Notes: generated by a model not told the origin, from the letters alone. A stretch of DNA of 64,000 bases from Chishuiella changwenlii (GCF_900142565.1 NZ_FRBH01000012.1:1-64000), one strand, 5' to 3'; positions 34,782 to 43,602 are shown, numbered from the stretch's first letter. Made by a program: numbers and translations.

Positions 34782-35723
34782 ATGAAAAAATATTTAACTC
34801 CATTGTGCTTTGGTTTATCATTTTTCGCCTTGGCACAAAATATACAAATTGTTCCTCTTGGTGTATATGGAGGAAGCAACGAAAGTAACCTATCTTCTTA
34901 TTTAATTGGAGAAGAAAATACCACTAATTATTTAGCCTTAGATGCTGGTACAATTTATAGTGGAATTGAAAAGGGAATTGAAAAAGGTACATTTTCAACA
35001 GATAATTCAACTGTTTTAAAAGATTATATAAAAGGATACTTTATTTCTCATGGACATTTGGATCATCTTTCTGGAATGATTATTAATTCGCCAGAAGATA
35101 CTAAAAAACCTATTTATGCTATTACAGAAACAATTGATGTTTTAAAAAGTAAATATTTCACCAATACAGCTTGGGCAAATTTTGGAAATGAAGGTGAGAG
35201 TCCTATTCTTAATAAATACCAATATCGCTCTTCTCAAATCGGAAAATCTTTTCCAATAGAAAATACAAATTTTACTGCAACAGTTTATGAACTAAGCCAT
35301 GTAAATCCTTTAAAAAGTGCTGCTATTTTAATCGAAAATAGTAAAAATGCTGTACTTTATTTTGGCGATACAGGAGCAGATAGAGTAGAAAAATCTGATA
35401 AACTTTCTATAATCTGGAAAAATATAGCATCTAAAATAAAAGCTGGAAAACTAAAAACTTTAATGTTAGAAGTTTCCTTTTCTAATGCTCAACCCGAACA
35501 TTTACTTTTTGGACATTTAACACCAAAATTAATTAACGAAGAGATGGAAAAATTAGCAAAAGAAGTTGGTAAAAAACATCTTAAAGACTTAACAATTATT
35601 GTTACACATATAAAACCTAAAGGTGATAATGAGCAAAAAATAATAAATGAATTATCAGAAAATAATCCTTTTAAAATTAATTATGTTTTTCCAAAACAAG
35701 GTGAAAGAATCGTGATTAAATAA
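34782..35723 (+). CDS. Secreted class II cyclic-nucleotide phosphodiesterase
   Basis: 313 residues with signal peptide MKKYLTPLCFGLSFFALAQ. The frame is open back to 34734, but that would bury the signal peptide behind 16 residues, so ATG 34782 is chosen. The metallo-beta-lactamase fold carries HGHLDH (90-95), ELSHVNP, YFGDTGAD and VTHIKP, the layout of class II 3',5'-cyclic-nucleotide phosphodiesterases (yeast PDE1, Vibrio CpdP). It would hydrolyse cAMP/cGMP outside the cytoplasm. It is a single gene. Extracytoplasmic cAMP scavenging is inferred from the export signal. Confidence 0.85.
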   Translation: MKKYLTPLCFGLSFFALAQNIQIVPLGVYGGSNESNLSSYLIGEENTTNYLALDAGTIYSGIEKGIEKGTFSTDNSTVLKDYIKGYFISHGHLDHLSGMIINSPEDTKKPIYAITETIDVLKSKYFTNTAWANFGNEGESPILNKYQYRSSQIGKSFPIENTNFTATVYELSHVNPLKSAAILIENSKNAVLYFGDTGADRVEKSDKLSIIWKNIASKIKAGKLKTLMLEVSFSNAQPEHLLFGHLTPKLINEEMEKLAKEVGKKHLKDLTIIVTHIKPKGDNEQKIINELSENNPFKINYVFPKQGERIVIK

Positions 35724-35846
35724 TAACAATTATTATATTTATTATTTAAAGACAGGATAATTTTTGATTATTTATTTTAGTCGGTCAATTTTTGTGTTTT
35801 CAATAAAATAGTGATTTTGTTATTTTATTTTTTGGGTTCTCTACTT

Positions 35847-35854
35847 TAAATTTG
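35847..35854 (+). promoter_or_regulatory. -7 element (TAAATTTG)
   Basis: TAnnTTTG match 18 bp upstream of ATG 35873. It covers the TTG at 35852, which argues against that TTG as a start codon. Confidence 0.65.
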
Positions 35855-35872
35855 AGTAAACCACAAAAAAAA

Positions 35873-36307
35873 ATGACTGCACAAATAGGAGAAATTTTAT
35901 TAATAGATCAACAACAGTTTATCATTGCCGAACAGCCATTGCATAGCTATTTTAAATCTTTAAATCATCCTCCCTATTTTACACCTCCTTCTCCAACTTG
36001 TTGGCGAGGGTATTATGGAAAATGGGAATTAAGAAATGATGAATTATATTTAATTAATTTCAAAGGTTATTTAGATGATTTGTTCGAAGTTGAGCTAAAT
36101 TATATTTTCCCAACAAAGGAAGAAGTTTTTGCTGATTGGTATTCTGGAATTATTAAAATTTCACAAGGAAAGTTAATTCAATTCAATCAATTAACTCATA
36201 CTTCTATATACGAAGAAGATATATTGCTTTGTTTCGAAAATGGAAAACTAATAGATTATATCTTACATAGTAATTGTACAAATTCTGAACAAGAAGTTAA
36301 AATATAA
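35873..36307 (+). CDS. Conserved hypothetical soluble protein
   Basis: 144 residues from ATG 35873. An alternative TTG at 35852 lies inside the -7 box and is rejected. No signal peptide or membrane segment is seen. A recognisable pattern is CWRGYYGKWELRNDELYLI, then VFADWYSGIIKISQGKLIQF and TSIYEEDILLCFENGKLI. I recall similar sequences annotated as hypothetical proteins in diverse bacteria, some near toxin loci, but no function is known to me. It has its own promoter. Confidence 0.65.
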   Translation: MTAQIGEILLIDQQQFIIAEQPLHSYFKSLNHPPYFTPPSPTCWRGYYGKWELRNDELYLINFKGYLDDLFEVELNYIFPTKEEVFADWYSGIIKISQGKLIQFNQLTHTSIYEEDILLCFENGKLIDYILHSNCTNSEQEVKI

Positions 36308-36340
36308 TCTTTAAGTAATAATTTTTCTTCATAACAAGTT

Positions 36341-36348
36341 TATATTTG
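36341..36348 (+). promoter_or_regulatory. -7 element (TATATTTG)
   Basis: TAnnTTTG match 25 bp upstream of the ATG at 36374. Confidence 0.6.
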
Positions 36349-36373
36349 TTTCGCTAACAAAAAATAATTTTTT

Positions 36374-37096
36374 ATGAAGAAAAAATTTACCTTTTTCCTA
36401 TCTTTACTTACATTAATAATAAATGCACAAGTTTCTGTAATTGATAACAAATTTGCATTACCTATTTCATTTTATAAAACTACAGATGATTTTATAAATA
36501 ATAATATTACCGCAAATGATAAATTTGCTTTGGTAAAAAATAAAACTAATCTAACAAGACAACAATTTGACTCTATTTCTAAAACGTCAAATATCTTAAA
36601 ATCACAAAAAATTATTGATAAAAAAACTCTTCAGGAATTTGAAGAAGGAACAAGATCATGGGCTTTAAAATACAATGAAAACTATTTTTTTAATTTAGGA
36701 TATTCTACTGATGTTAATAGTTGGAGTACTTGGGTAAAATTTGATGTCATTGGTAAGTACTGTTTAATCTTTATTCCACAGAATTCATATATAAATAATT
36801 TAATAGGAAATTCAAACGGTGGACTTGGTTTAAATGGTATTTTAATGAAAGAATCTACCAAATGGGGTACAAACTTTTCTAATAATAATAACAATACGAG
36901 AATTATTTTTATTGATACTACGAACCAAAAAGGTCCATTTTTATCAAGATACAGAAGTAGTATTGGAAATTTACTTACAAAAAAGACATTAAAAAAACTG
37001 GCGAAAGAAAACAATGTTAGTTTCAATGAAAAAGAAGCAACGTTTGATGATATTGTTAATTTTATAACAACATTAAATAATAACGCAAAATCATAA
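36374..37096 (+). CDS. Secreted protein of unknown function
   Basis: 240 residues with signal peptide MKKKFTFFLSLLTLIINAQ. The mature chain is Asn-rich (NNNNNTRIIF, INNLIGNSNGG), has no cysteine pairs and shows no known motif. There is no T9SS C-terminal domain, so it should remain periplasmic or be secreted by another route. I do not recognise it. It is a single gene with its own -7 box and a shared terminator. Confidence 0.65.
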   Translation: MKKKFTFFLSLLTLIINAQVSVIDNKFALPISFYKTTDDFINNNITANDKFALVKNKTNLTRQQFDSISKTSNILKSQKIIDKKTLQEFEEGTRSWALKYNENYFFNLGYSTDVNSWSTWVKFDVIGKYCLIFIPQNSYINNLIGNSNGGLGLNGILMKESTKWGTNFSNNNNNTRIIFIDTTNQKGPFLSRYRSSIGNLLTKKTLKKLAKENNVSFNEKEATFDDIVNFITTLNNNAKS

Positions 37097-37097
37097 A

Positions 37098-37130
37098 AAA
37101 TAAAAGCCAGCTTATAGCTGGCTTTTATTT
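37098..37130. terminator. Bidirectional intrinsic terminator
   Basis: Perfect 15-bp stem AAATAAAAGCCAGCT (37098-37112) and its complement (37116-37130) with a 3-nt loop, between two convergent genes. Confidence 0.9.
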
Positions 37131-37152
37131 TTTATGATGAAATGTAACAAGA

Positions 37153-37965
37153 TTAGCAATTTTCGATAACGCTTTTTACTACTTTTATTACATTTGGCAT
37201 TGCGCTATTAGCTGCATTTAATACATCTTCGTGCGATACATCAAAAGAAATTTCTGGTCCACCTAAATCTGTTATAATAGAAAGACAGAAAACTCTCATA
37301 TCCATATGGCGTGCAACAATTACTTCTGGAACAGTACTCATTCCAACAGCATCTCCTCCAATAAAACGAACTAAACCATACTCAGATGGTGTTTCGAAAG
37401 TTGGACCTTGTAAACCAACATATACTCCTTGATGAACTAAAATATCATTTGCTTTTGCAAATTCAGCAGCTTCATTCAACATTTCTCTGTCGTAAGCTTT
37501 TGACATATCTACAAAACGAGGTCCTAATTCATCTATATTTTTTCCTCTTAATGGATGTTCTGGCATCATATTAATATGATCCTTTAATAACATAATATCT
37601 CCAACTTGGAAAGCAGGATTTACTCCTCCAGATGCATTTGATAAAATAACTTTTTTAATTCCTAATCCATTAAAAACACGCATTGGGAAAGTTACTTCCT
37701 CCATTGTATAACCTTCGTAATAGTGAAAACGTCCAGCCATCATAAGAACTTTTTTACCTAAAATAGTTCCGTAAACTAAATGACCTTTGTGTCCTTCTAC
37801 AGTTACTTGTGGAAAATTTGGAATATCTTTATAATTAATGATAATTTTATTTTCTACCTCATCTTCTAATTTTCCTAAACCTGAACCTAAAACAATTACA
37901 AATTCTGGTTGATCTGGTAATAAATTATTGATGTGCTTTACGGCTTCATTAATTCTGTTTAACAT
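37153..37965 (-). CDS. punA: Purine-nucleoside phosphorylase
   Basis: 270 residues, trimeric (type II) PNP. Family signatures are VLGSGLG near the N-terminus, VEGHKGHLVYG, GRFHYYEGY, LSNASGGVNP and GPTFETPSEY. It phosphorolyses purine nucleosides to base plus ribose-1-phosphate in the cytosol (salvage). The start overlaps the end of lpxK by 17 bp, so the two are co-transcribed despite unrelated roles. Confidence 0.93.
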   Translation of the reverse strand: MLNRINEAVKHINNLLPDQPEFVIVLGSGLGKLEDEVENKIIINYKDIPNFPQVTVEGHKGHLVYGTILGKKVLMMAGRFHYYEGYTMEEVTFPMRVFNGLGIKKVILSNASGGVNPAFQVGDIMLLKDHINMMPEHPLRGKNIDELGPRFVDMSKAYDREMLNEAAEFAKANDILVHQGVYVGLQGPTFETPSEYGLVRFIGGDAVGMSTVPEVIVARHMDMRVFCLSIITDLGGPEISFDVSHEDVLNAANSAMPNVIKVVKSVIENC

Positions 37966-38989
37966 ACTCTAAAATAGTTTGATTAAATTTTTCTTTATCG
38001 TTTATATCAATACTAATCGGAATATAATACAAGTCTTCTTTTATCATGGATTCTTCCATCAAACGCATATAATCTTTCTCTGTTGTAAGAATAATTTTAT
38101 CGAATCGACTTCTACCTTCCGTACTTTCGTATCGTGTGTAAATATACTCAATTTCTGATTGACTAAAGTTATGATGATCGGGATATTCTAAATGTAGAAC
38201 ATTTGCAAAATTTTGTTCTACAAACTTCACTAGTCCTTCTGTTTTTGCTATTCCTGTAACTAAAATCACATTCAGATTTTTCCAAGCAGATTTCTCTATT
38301 TCGTCTAACTTACTAATCAGTTTATTAGAATAGATAATTTTAGAGAAAAACAATTGTTGATGAGATCTCAATTTTATTTTAGATGAAATTTCTTTAAATT
38401 TCTCTTCTGATATTTGGTCTGGACATTTTGTCACAATAATTATATCAGCTCTTTTTACTCCACTTCTACTCTCACGTAAATCTCCTGCTGGTAAAAGAAA
38501 ATCTTTATAATATAATTGATTAAAATCTGTCAACATTATGTTAAATCCAGATTTTATTGCACGATGTTGATATGCATCATCCAACAAAATAGCTTCTGCA
38601 TTATAATGTTCAATTAATTTTTGCGCACCAAAAACTCTATCTTCACAAACAGCTATTAATATTCTATTTTTAAAACGTTGAAAAAATTGCATAGGTTCAT
38701 CACCTATTTCATAAACCTTTGAAGAGTAATTTGCAATTAAAAAACCAGATGTTTTTCTACCATATCCTCTACTTAATGTACCAATTAATTTTTCATTTTT
38801 CAATAAATCTATTAAGTACATTATATGAGGAGATTTTCCTGTTCCGCCAACAGTTAAATTTCCAACATTAATTATTGGAATATTAAAGGATTGAGAACGC
38901 ATTATTCCTGTATTATAAAGCCCATTACGAACCGAAGTTCCTATCCAGTATAATGCAGAAAAAGGAAGTAAAAGTCTACGCCAATTCAT
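37949..38989 (-). CDS. lpxK: Tetraacyldisaccharide 4'-kinase (lipid A)
   Basis: 346 residues from ATG 38989. The frame stays open to 39055, but those 22 residues precede the normal family start MNWRRLLLPFSALY. The kinase P-loop is VGGTGKS (48-54), followed by GTLSRGYGRKT and LLDDAYQHRAI. It phosphorylates the 4'-position of the lipid A disaccharide at the inner membrane. It confirms a Gram-negative envelope. It is the first gene of the lpxK-punA unit; no other lpx genes are near. Confidence 0.93.
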   Translation of the reverse strand: MNWRRLLLPFSALYWIGTSVRNGLYNTGIMRSQSFNIPIINVGNLTVGGTGKSPHIMYLIDLLKNEKLIGTLSRGYGRKTSGFLIANYSSKVYEIGDEPMQFFQRFKNRILIAVCEDRVFGAQKLIEHYNAEAILLDDAYQHRAIKSGFNIMLTDFNQLYYKDFLLPAGDLRESRSGVKRADIIIVTKCPDQISEEKFKEISSKIKLRSHQQLFFSKIIYSNKLISKLDEIEKSAWKNLNVILVTGIAKTEGLVKFVEQNFANVLHLEYPDHHNFSQSEIEYIYTRYESTEGRSRFDKIILTTEKDYMRLMEESMIKEDLYYIPISIDINDKEKFNQTILEYVKQN

Positions 38990-39077
38990 GTTTGTTTTTC
39001 TATTTAGCGAAAATACTATTTTTCGATTATATTCTAAAAAAAATATATCATACAATTTGAAAATTTAACCAAAAAAA

Positions 39078-39103
39078 AGCTTTTTCTAATTGTAGAAAAA
39101 GCT
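39078..39103. terminator. Intrinsic terminator after the DUF4230 gene
   Basis: Perfect 11-bp stem AGCTTTTTCTA/TAGAAAAAGCT with loop ATTG and A/T flanks. Confidence 0.85.
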
Positions 39104-39109
39104 CTTTTA

Positions 39110-39730
39110 TTAATCGTATATTTTTTTAAGTTCGCCTGCGTAAGTTGTTTTATCTTCTATGGTCCAACCATATGTTTTTGCAAGAAAATATAAATCTCCA
39201 AGATTTTGAATAAGTTGCTGATGTGCTTCTTTTTTTAATGAAGTTTTATCTATTGTTTTTTCAACATGTTCAACAGCTCGTTTTTTTATTCCATTCAAAT
39301 CATCTTTACTAAATTTATTGAATGTGCTTTGATCCATATCAAAAAAACTTACATCAGGATAAACTGTTATTTCTACTGGAGGAATAGACTGAATAATAAT
39401 TTTCTTATTAACTGAATCTAGTTTAATATCCATCTTTTTTAAATCGTACGTTGCTTGTGCTTTTGCTTTTACCAACAATGTAACTTTTTTATCTGCTGAA
39501 TAAAAGCTAGCTAAACCTGGTAACGATTTTTTTGATGTATGGTTATATAAATCAGAATACGTTTGTTCAGCAACAACCATTTTATTCATCCTTTCTATCT
39601 GGTATGCAATAACGTGTGATTGTTCGCTGTAATCTTCTGTTTTAAATTTATTGATAATAAAATAAGTAATCATTACACCAAATAAAAAGGCAACGATGAT
39701 TACAATTACTCTGCTTAAATTTTTAATCAT
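39110..39730 (-). CDS. DUF4230 membrane-anchored protein
   Basis: 206 residues. One N-terminal membrane helix (about 7-26) is followed by a mixed alpha/beta extracytoplasmic domain typical of DUF4230 (KVTLLVKAKAQATYDLKKMD, PPVEITVYPDVSFFDMD). Function unknown. Its start overlaps the thioredoxin-like gene end by 8 bp, and it is the last gene of a four-gene operon. Confidence 0.8.
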   Translation of the reverse strand: MIKNLSRVIVIIVAFLFGVMITYFIINKFKTEDYSEQSHVIAYQIERMNKMVVAEQTYSDLYNHTSKKSLPGLASFYSADKKVTLLVKAKAQATYDLKKMDIKLDSVNKKIIIQSIPPVEITVYPDVSFFDMDQSTFNKFSKDDLNGIKKRAVEHVEKTIDKTSLKKEAHQQLIQNLGDLYFLAKTYGWTIEDKTTYAGELKKIYD

Positions 39731-40271
39731 TTGAATAATTTGGTTTCAATGGAGTTCCATTCACAATTTGTGCCAAATCTTCTTCTAAATAACCCGAAAC
39801 CGGAGATTCTACAATACGACCAACTTCTTTTTTATTTTTATCATAAACGATAATTGTCGGTACATGTGTAATATTTTTCCCAACTTCTTCACCGTTTATG
39901 CTTTTTTTCTGTCTATCTACAGCAAAAGTAGTTAGTTTATTTTCTGGGAATTTTATATCATCTAAAATTTTATACAAACGTGGTAATTCTCTTCGAGAAT
40001 CTGGACACCAAGTTCCTATAAAAACCTCTAATGTATAATTTTGTAAGTTTTTTAATCCAGCTAATTTTGGTTTTTCAACTTCGTAAGTATCATATTCTTC
40101 TTGATACCATTTTTTAAAATCAACATCTTCTAAAGCTTTACGCTCAAATTCACCTACAAGCATTTTTTTTCCACTTTTAGTTATAGATTGATTAAGTACT
40201 TTTGCTTGAGCATAACTGTAACTTGTAAATGCTAAAGCTGAAAAGAGAGATAGTATTATTATTTTTTTCAT
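39723..40271 (-). CDS. Secreted thioredoxin-like protein with CPDS active site
   Basis: 182 residues from ATG 40271, where the signal peptide MKKIIILSLFSALAFTSYSYAQ begins. An open extension to 40325 would overlap the upstream gene and spoil the signal. The thioredoxin fold has the active site FIGTWCPDSRRELP (C89-P-D-S92), so the resolving cysteine is replaced by Ser, and the cis-Pro loop is HVPTIIVYD. A single-Cys site suits a monothiol or glutathione/thiol-binding role rather than classical disulfide reduction. It is the third gene of the operon. Confidence 0.85.
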   Translation of the reverse strand: MKKIIILSLFSALAFTSYSYAQAKVLNQSITKSGKKMLVGEFERKALEDVDFKKWYQEEYDTYEVEKPKLAGLKNLQNYTLEVFIGTWCPDSRRELPRLYKILDDIKFPENKLTTFAVDRQKKSINGEEVGKNITHVPTIIVYDKNKKEVGRIVESPVSGYLEEDLAQIVNGTPLKPNYSND

Positions 40272-40299
40272 TGTTAATTTAGTTTTTAAGCATATAAAT

Positions 40300-41457
40300 T
40301 TAGTCAATAATCTGACCATTTTCACACTTTATTTTTCCTATTTCAAATGTTGCAATTTGATTAAGTAATGGGTAATCTTTTCCTATTCCTTTAAATAGTT
40401 CTTTATCTGCATCTAATTCTAAATGACCAACAAATTTTCTTAAATCTCCTATTTCTATAATTTTTGCAACTTGTTCTACTAAATTATTTTTTTCAGAATA
40501 AACGTCTTCAAAATAAATTCCTAAATCTATAAGTGAAGAATTTTCATTTTGTTTTATTAGAACATTACGAATAATAACATCTAAAAATTTTTGTCCGTTT
40601 TGAGGTATTGATGAATATTCATCATAAGGAAACTCTGTTTTTGTTGTTAAAGCATTTAAACCAGAAATAATTGCCAAAGCATTGTATTCTCTAGTTCTAT
40701 TTCTTTCATAATCGTTTGGATAATGTCCTGCCTCAAACAAAACACAAGGATACCCCATTTTGGTAAAATTATCTCCTGTTGACATCGGGTAAAATTCTGA
40801 AGTATAACGACCAATTTTCCCTGGAATTACTTTTTGTAAATCAGAATTTATTGCTTGAATTATACCCATCGTTTTTTTACGAACATCATTTACTTCTTCT
40901 TCTAAATTAAAAGAAGGCGCTAAGAAAGATAATGTAGCTGGCTCATTTGTTTGTCCTACATTAAAAATTGTTCTTTGATCGTGAAGATTAAACAATACAT
41001 CATAATTCCCTTTTTCTACTTGATTTAGTAAAACATGAATTTCAGTTGATTGTTTGGCTAAGAAATCTCTATTAATATCTATTCCAACAGCATTTCTTCT
41101 CGTATTCACATTTGCTCCATCTGGATTAAGCATTGGAATAAAATCAATCGTTAATTGAGATAAAATAGTTTGAGCAAGTGTAGAATTTGCTTCAAAAAAA
41201 TTAATTACATCAAACATTGCACGAGTTCCAGAAGATTCATTTCCGTGCATTTGAGACCATATTAATACTCTTTTTTCTCCTGTACCAAATGATAATTTAT
41301 AAATCGGATTACCTAAAAAAGATGAACCAATTTGCTCTTTTTCAGATGATTTTATAGAGAAGTAATGATTTAACTGTTCAAAGTTTAACCATTTTTTATC
41401 AAAACCTTCTTGTCTAAAATTAGGATAATCTTTTTCTAATTGATTTATATCTAACAT
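40300..41457 (-). CDS. M14-family zinc carboxypeptidase-like protein
   Basis: 385 residues, cytosolic (no signal). The zinc site is H71-x-x-E74 (MHGNESSGTRA) with a later His in FNLHDQRT, and the catalytic Glu is probably in VLFEAGHYP. IDINRDFLA is the substrate-carboxylate loop. The family includes metallocarboxypeptidases and amide hydrolases acting on cell-wall peptides. Its stop codon lies upstream of the thioredoxin start (28-bp gap), and its start overlaps the previous gene by 1 bp. Confidence 0.85.
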   Translation of the reverse strand: MLDINQLEKDYPNFRQEGFDKKWLNFEQLNHYFSIKSSEKEQIGSSFLGNPIYKLSFGTGEKRVLIWSQMHGNESSGTRAMFDVINFFEANSTLAQTILSQLTIDFIPMLNPDGANVNTRRNAVGIDINRDFLAKQSTEIHVLLNQVEKGNYDVLFNLHDQRTIFNVGQTNEPATLSFLAPSFNLEEEVNDVRKKTMGIIQAINSDLQKVIPGKIGRYTSEFYPMSTGDNFTKMGYPCVLFEAGHYPNDYERNRTREYNALAIISGLNALTTKTEFPYDEYSSIPQNGQKFLDVIIRNVLIKQNENSSLIDLGIYFEDVYSEKNNLVEQVAKIIEIGDLRKFVGHLELDADKELFKGIGKDYPLLNQIATFEIGKIKCENGQIID

Positions 41458-42581
41458 TACTTAATCGCTTTTTTAAACGTTTTACGTCTTTTATGATTAA
41501 CAGGATCATAAGGCTTCCATAATGCTTGTACATTCTCATTATCAGCTAATTCTGGATTTGTTTCTAAGAATTTGATATTATTATTTCTAAAAGTATCAAA
41601 CATTGCACTAAAAATAAGTGCTGTAACTCCTTTACCTTGGAATTTTGGATCTATTCCTATCAAGTAAAATTGAGCAGAATCGTTATTCTTACTTGCTTTC
41701 ATTAAATGCCACCAACCAAAAGGGAATATTTTTCCTTTCGCTTTTTGCATAGCTTGAGAATAAGATGGCATTGTTATAGCAAATGCAATCATTTTACCTT
41801 CTTCATCTACTACACAGTTAACAAAATCTGGGTTGATAAATGGAATGTATTTCTTTTTATAATAGTCTATTTGGTAATCAGCAATAGGTACATAAGTGTC
41901 TAATTCGCTGTATGTTTTATCTAACAAATCGAACATTTCGTCTACATAAGAAATAATTTCTGATGTTTTTTTAAACTTTAATTCCTTCAGTTTATAACGT
42001 TCGCGTATAATTTTATTAAACTTAACAACTTTCTCTGGTAAAATTGTTGGTGCAGGTAATTCATACTCTACCCACTCATTTGCCATTTCAAACCCTAAAG
42101 ATTCTAAATGTTGAGGATAATATGCGTAATTATATAAACCAACCATTGTAGCTAATTTTTCAAATCCCATTGTAAGCATTCCTGCTTTCTCTAAATTAGA
42201 AAAACCAACTGGACCTTCCATGTAGTCTAAGTTATTCTCTTTTGCTATTTCTTCTACTTTAGATAAAAGTGCTTTTGTAACTTCTATATCATCAATTACA
42301 TCAAACCAGCCAAAACGCATTTTGTTTTTGCCTTGCCCTTTTACTTCTTGCCAATTGATAATAGCAGCAATTCTTCCGACAATTTTATTGTCTTTTTCTG
42401 CTAGGAAATAACGTGCTTCTGCATCTTTAAAAACTGGATTTTTAGAAACATCTAATGTTTCCTTTTCCTCGTTAATAAAAGGCGGAACGTAATATTTATT
42501 CTCTTTATATAAGTTCATTGGAAATTTAATAAAAACCTCCAAATCATGTTTTGATTGTACTTCTTTAATACGAATGCTCAT
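41457..42581 (-). CDS. GNAT-like acetyltransferase family protein
   Basis: 374 residues. The N-terminal half (about 1-120) and C-terminal half (about 270-360, FYLIGIDPKFQGKGVTALIF) each look GNAT-like. The Q/RxxGxG acetyl-CoA loop is visible as QGKGVTA. It matches the large 'YghO-like' group of Bacteroidota, whose substrate is unknown. It is the first gene of the operon, with a -7 box only 6 bp from its start codon. Confidence 0.75.
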   Translation of the reverse strand: MSIRIKEVQSKHDLEVFIKFPMNLYKENKYYVPPFINEEKETLDVSKNPVFKDAEARYFLAEKDNKIVGRIAAIINWQEVKGQGKNKMRFGWFDVIDDIEVTKALLSKVEEIAKENNLDYMEGPVGFSNLEKAGMLTMGFEKLATMVGLYNYAYYPQHLESLGFEMANEWVEYELPAPTILPEKVVKFNKIIRERYKLKELKFKKTSEIISYVDEMFDLLDKTYSELDTYVPIADYQIDYYKKKYIPFINPDFVNCVVDEEGKMIAFAITMPSYSQAMQKAKGKIFPFGWWHLMKASKNNDSAQFYLIGIDPKFQGKGVTALIFSAMFDTFRNNNIKFLETNPELADNENVQALWKPYDPVNHKRRKTFKKAIK

Positions 42582-42587
42582 AGCCTA

Positions 42588-42595
42588 CAAATGTA
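42588..42595 (-). promoter_or_regulatory. -7 element (TACATTTG) of the four-gene operon
   Basis: TAnnTTTG match on the minus strand, just 6 bp upstream of the ATG at 42581. The transcription start should fall on or next to the start codon (leaderless mRNA). Confidence 0.6.
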
Positions 42596-42682
42596 ATAAG
42601 TTTTGACTATTTTATTAAAAATATATTTTAAACATAACCAATAAATTTTATTTCTTTTTATTTAGAATAAATAAAATTAATA

Positions 42683-42690
42683 TATATTTG
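42683..42690 (+). promoter_or_regulatory. -7 element (TATATTTG) of the T9SS-substrate gene
   Basis: TAnnTTTG match 14 bp upstream of the ATG at 42705. Confidence 0.6.
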
Positions 42691-42704
42691 GAAAAAATTT
42701 TTAC

Positions 42705-43484
42705 ATGAAAAAACTTTTATTTATTCCATTAATTGCATTAGCAACTTTTTCTTATGCACAAGATTGTACACCAGTTACAGAAATTAACGAAGATTTTAGC
42801 ACATTTGCTAATGATGCATTACCACAAAAGTGTTGGTCGTCTAAAGTAACTGAAACAAGTAGAGGATATGTGATTCCAAATTCTCATCTCCAAGCTTATA
42901 GTTTGTTTTCACCAAACGTACCAATTTATTTTGTAACACCTGAGATTTCTGAATTTACAGACATTCAAAAATTATCTTTTGATGCATTTGTTACAGGTGG
43001 TTCTTTTCCAGGAAGTACAGGAAGTATTCAAGTCGGAACACTAACAGATAAAAATGACATCACTACATTTGTTCCTGTAACTGAGGCATATGAATTAGTG
43101 GCAGAAGAAAATAAAGTTCGTTATGAAAATGTCGCGCTTGGTTCTTCTACAACTGCAAAATTTATTGCGTTCAAATTTACTCCAAGAATCAATCATATGG
43201 CTATGACATTAGACAATGTAACATTTGGTGAAGGAAGTTTAGGAACTGATGACATTAGAAAAGTACAGAAATTAGCTGTTTATCCAAATCCAGCTGTTGA
43301 TGTATTAAACATTAAATCTAACGCTAAAGTTTTATCATATGAAATTTATGATTTAACAGGAAGAAAAGTTGGAGCAGGAAATAATTCTGATAAAGTAAAT
43401 GTATCTAACCTATCTAAAGGAAATTATATTATTAATATTGTGACTAAAGATGGAAATACAACAACTAAATTTATCAAAAAATAA
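42705..43484 (+). CDS. T9SS-secreted protein with a carbohydrate-binding-like domain
   Basis: 259 residues: signal peptide MKKLLFIPLIALATFSYAQ; a central jelly-roll 'choice-of-anchor J'-like domain (about 25-175, with EINEDFSTF and the late KFIAFKFTPR...LDNVTFG); then the type IX secretion C-terminal sorting domain (about 188-259) with VYPNPAVDVLNI, YEIYDLTGRKV and LSKGNYIINI. It is expected to be exported by the Por system and anchored or released at the surface. The ligand is unknown. It is a single gene with its own terminator. Confidence 0.88.
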   Translation: MKKLLFIPLIALATFSYAQDCTPVTEINEDFSTFANDALPQKCWSSKVTETSRGYVIPNSHLQAYSLFSPNVPIYFVTPEISEFTDIQKLSFDAFVTGGSFPGSTGSIQVGTLTDKNDITTFVPVTEAYELVAEENKVRYENVALGSSTTAKFIAFKFTPRINHMAMTLDNVTFGEGSLGTDDIRKVQKLAVYPNPAVDVLNIKSNAKVLSYEIYDLTGRKVGAGNNSDKVNVSNLSKGNYIINIVTKDGNTTTKFIKK

Positions 43485-43510
43485 TCACTTTTAATATTTT
43501 AACTTAGTAT

Positions 43511-43547
43511 AAAGCGTTATTGAAATAGTTTTCAATAGCGCTTTTTT
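43511..43547 (+). terminator. Intrinsic terminator after the T9SS-substrate gene
   Basis: Imperfect stem around GCG...TATTGAAA and TTTCAATA...GCGC with one bulge, followed by six T residues. Confidence 0.75.
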
Positions 43548-43594
43548 GTTGCTTGACTTTTTATTGTTTTTTAGATATAAAAATCTAAAAAATG

Positions 43595-43602
43595 TATTTT
43601 TG
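43595..43602 (+). promoter_or_regulatory. -7 element (TATTTTTG) of the zinc peptidase gene
   Basis: TAnnTTTG match giving a start of transcription near 43609. It leaves the open-frame ATG at 43617 almost no leader and supports ATG 43671. Confidence 0.55.

Noticed and set aside
35852-35872. TTG start for the 144-residue hypothetical gene
   Set aside because: The TTG lies within the TAAATTTG -7 box; ATG 35873 fits promoter spacing better.
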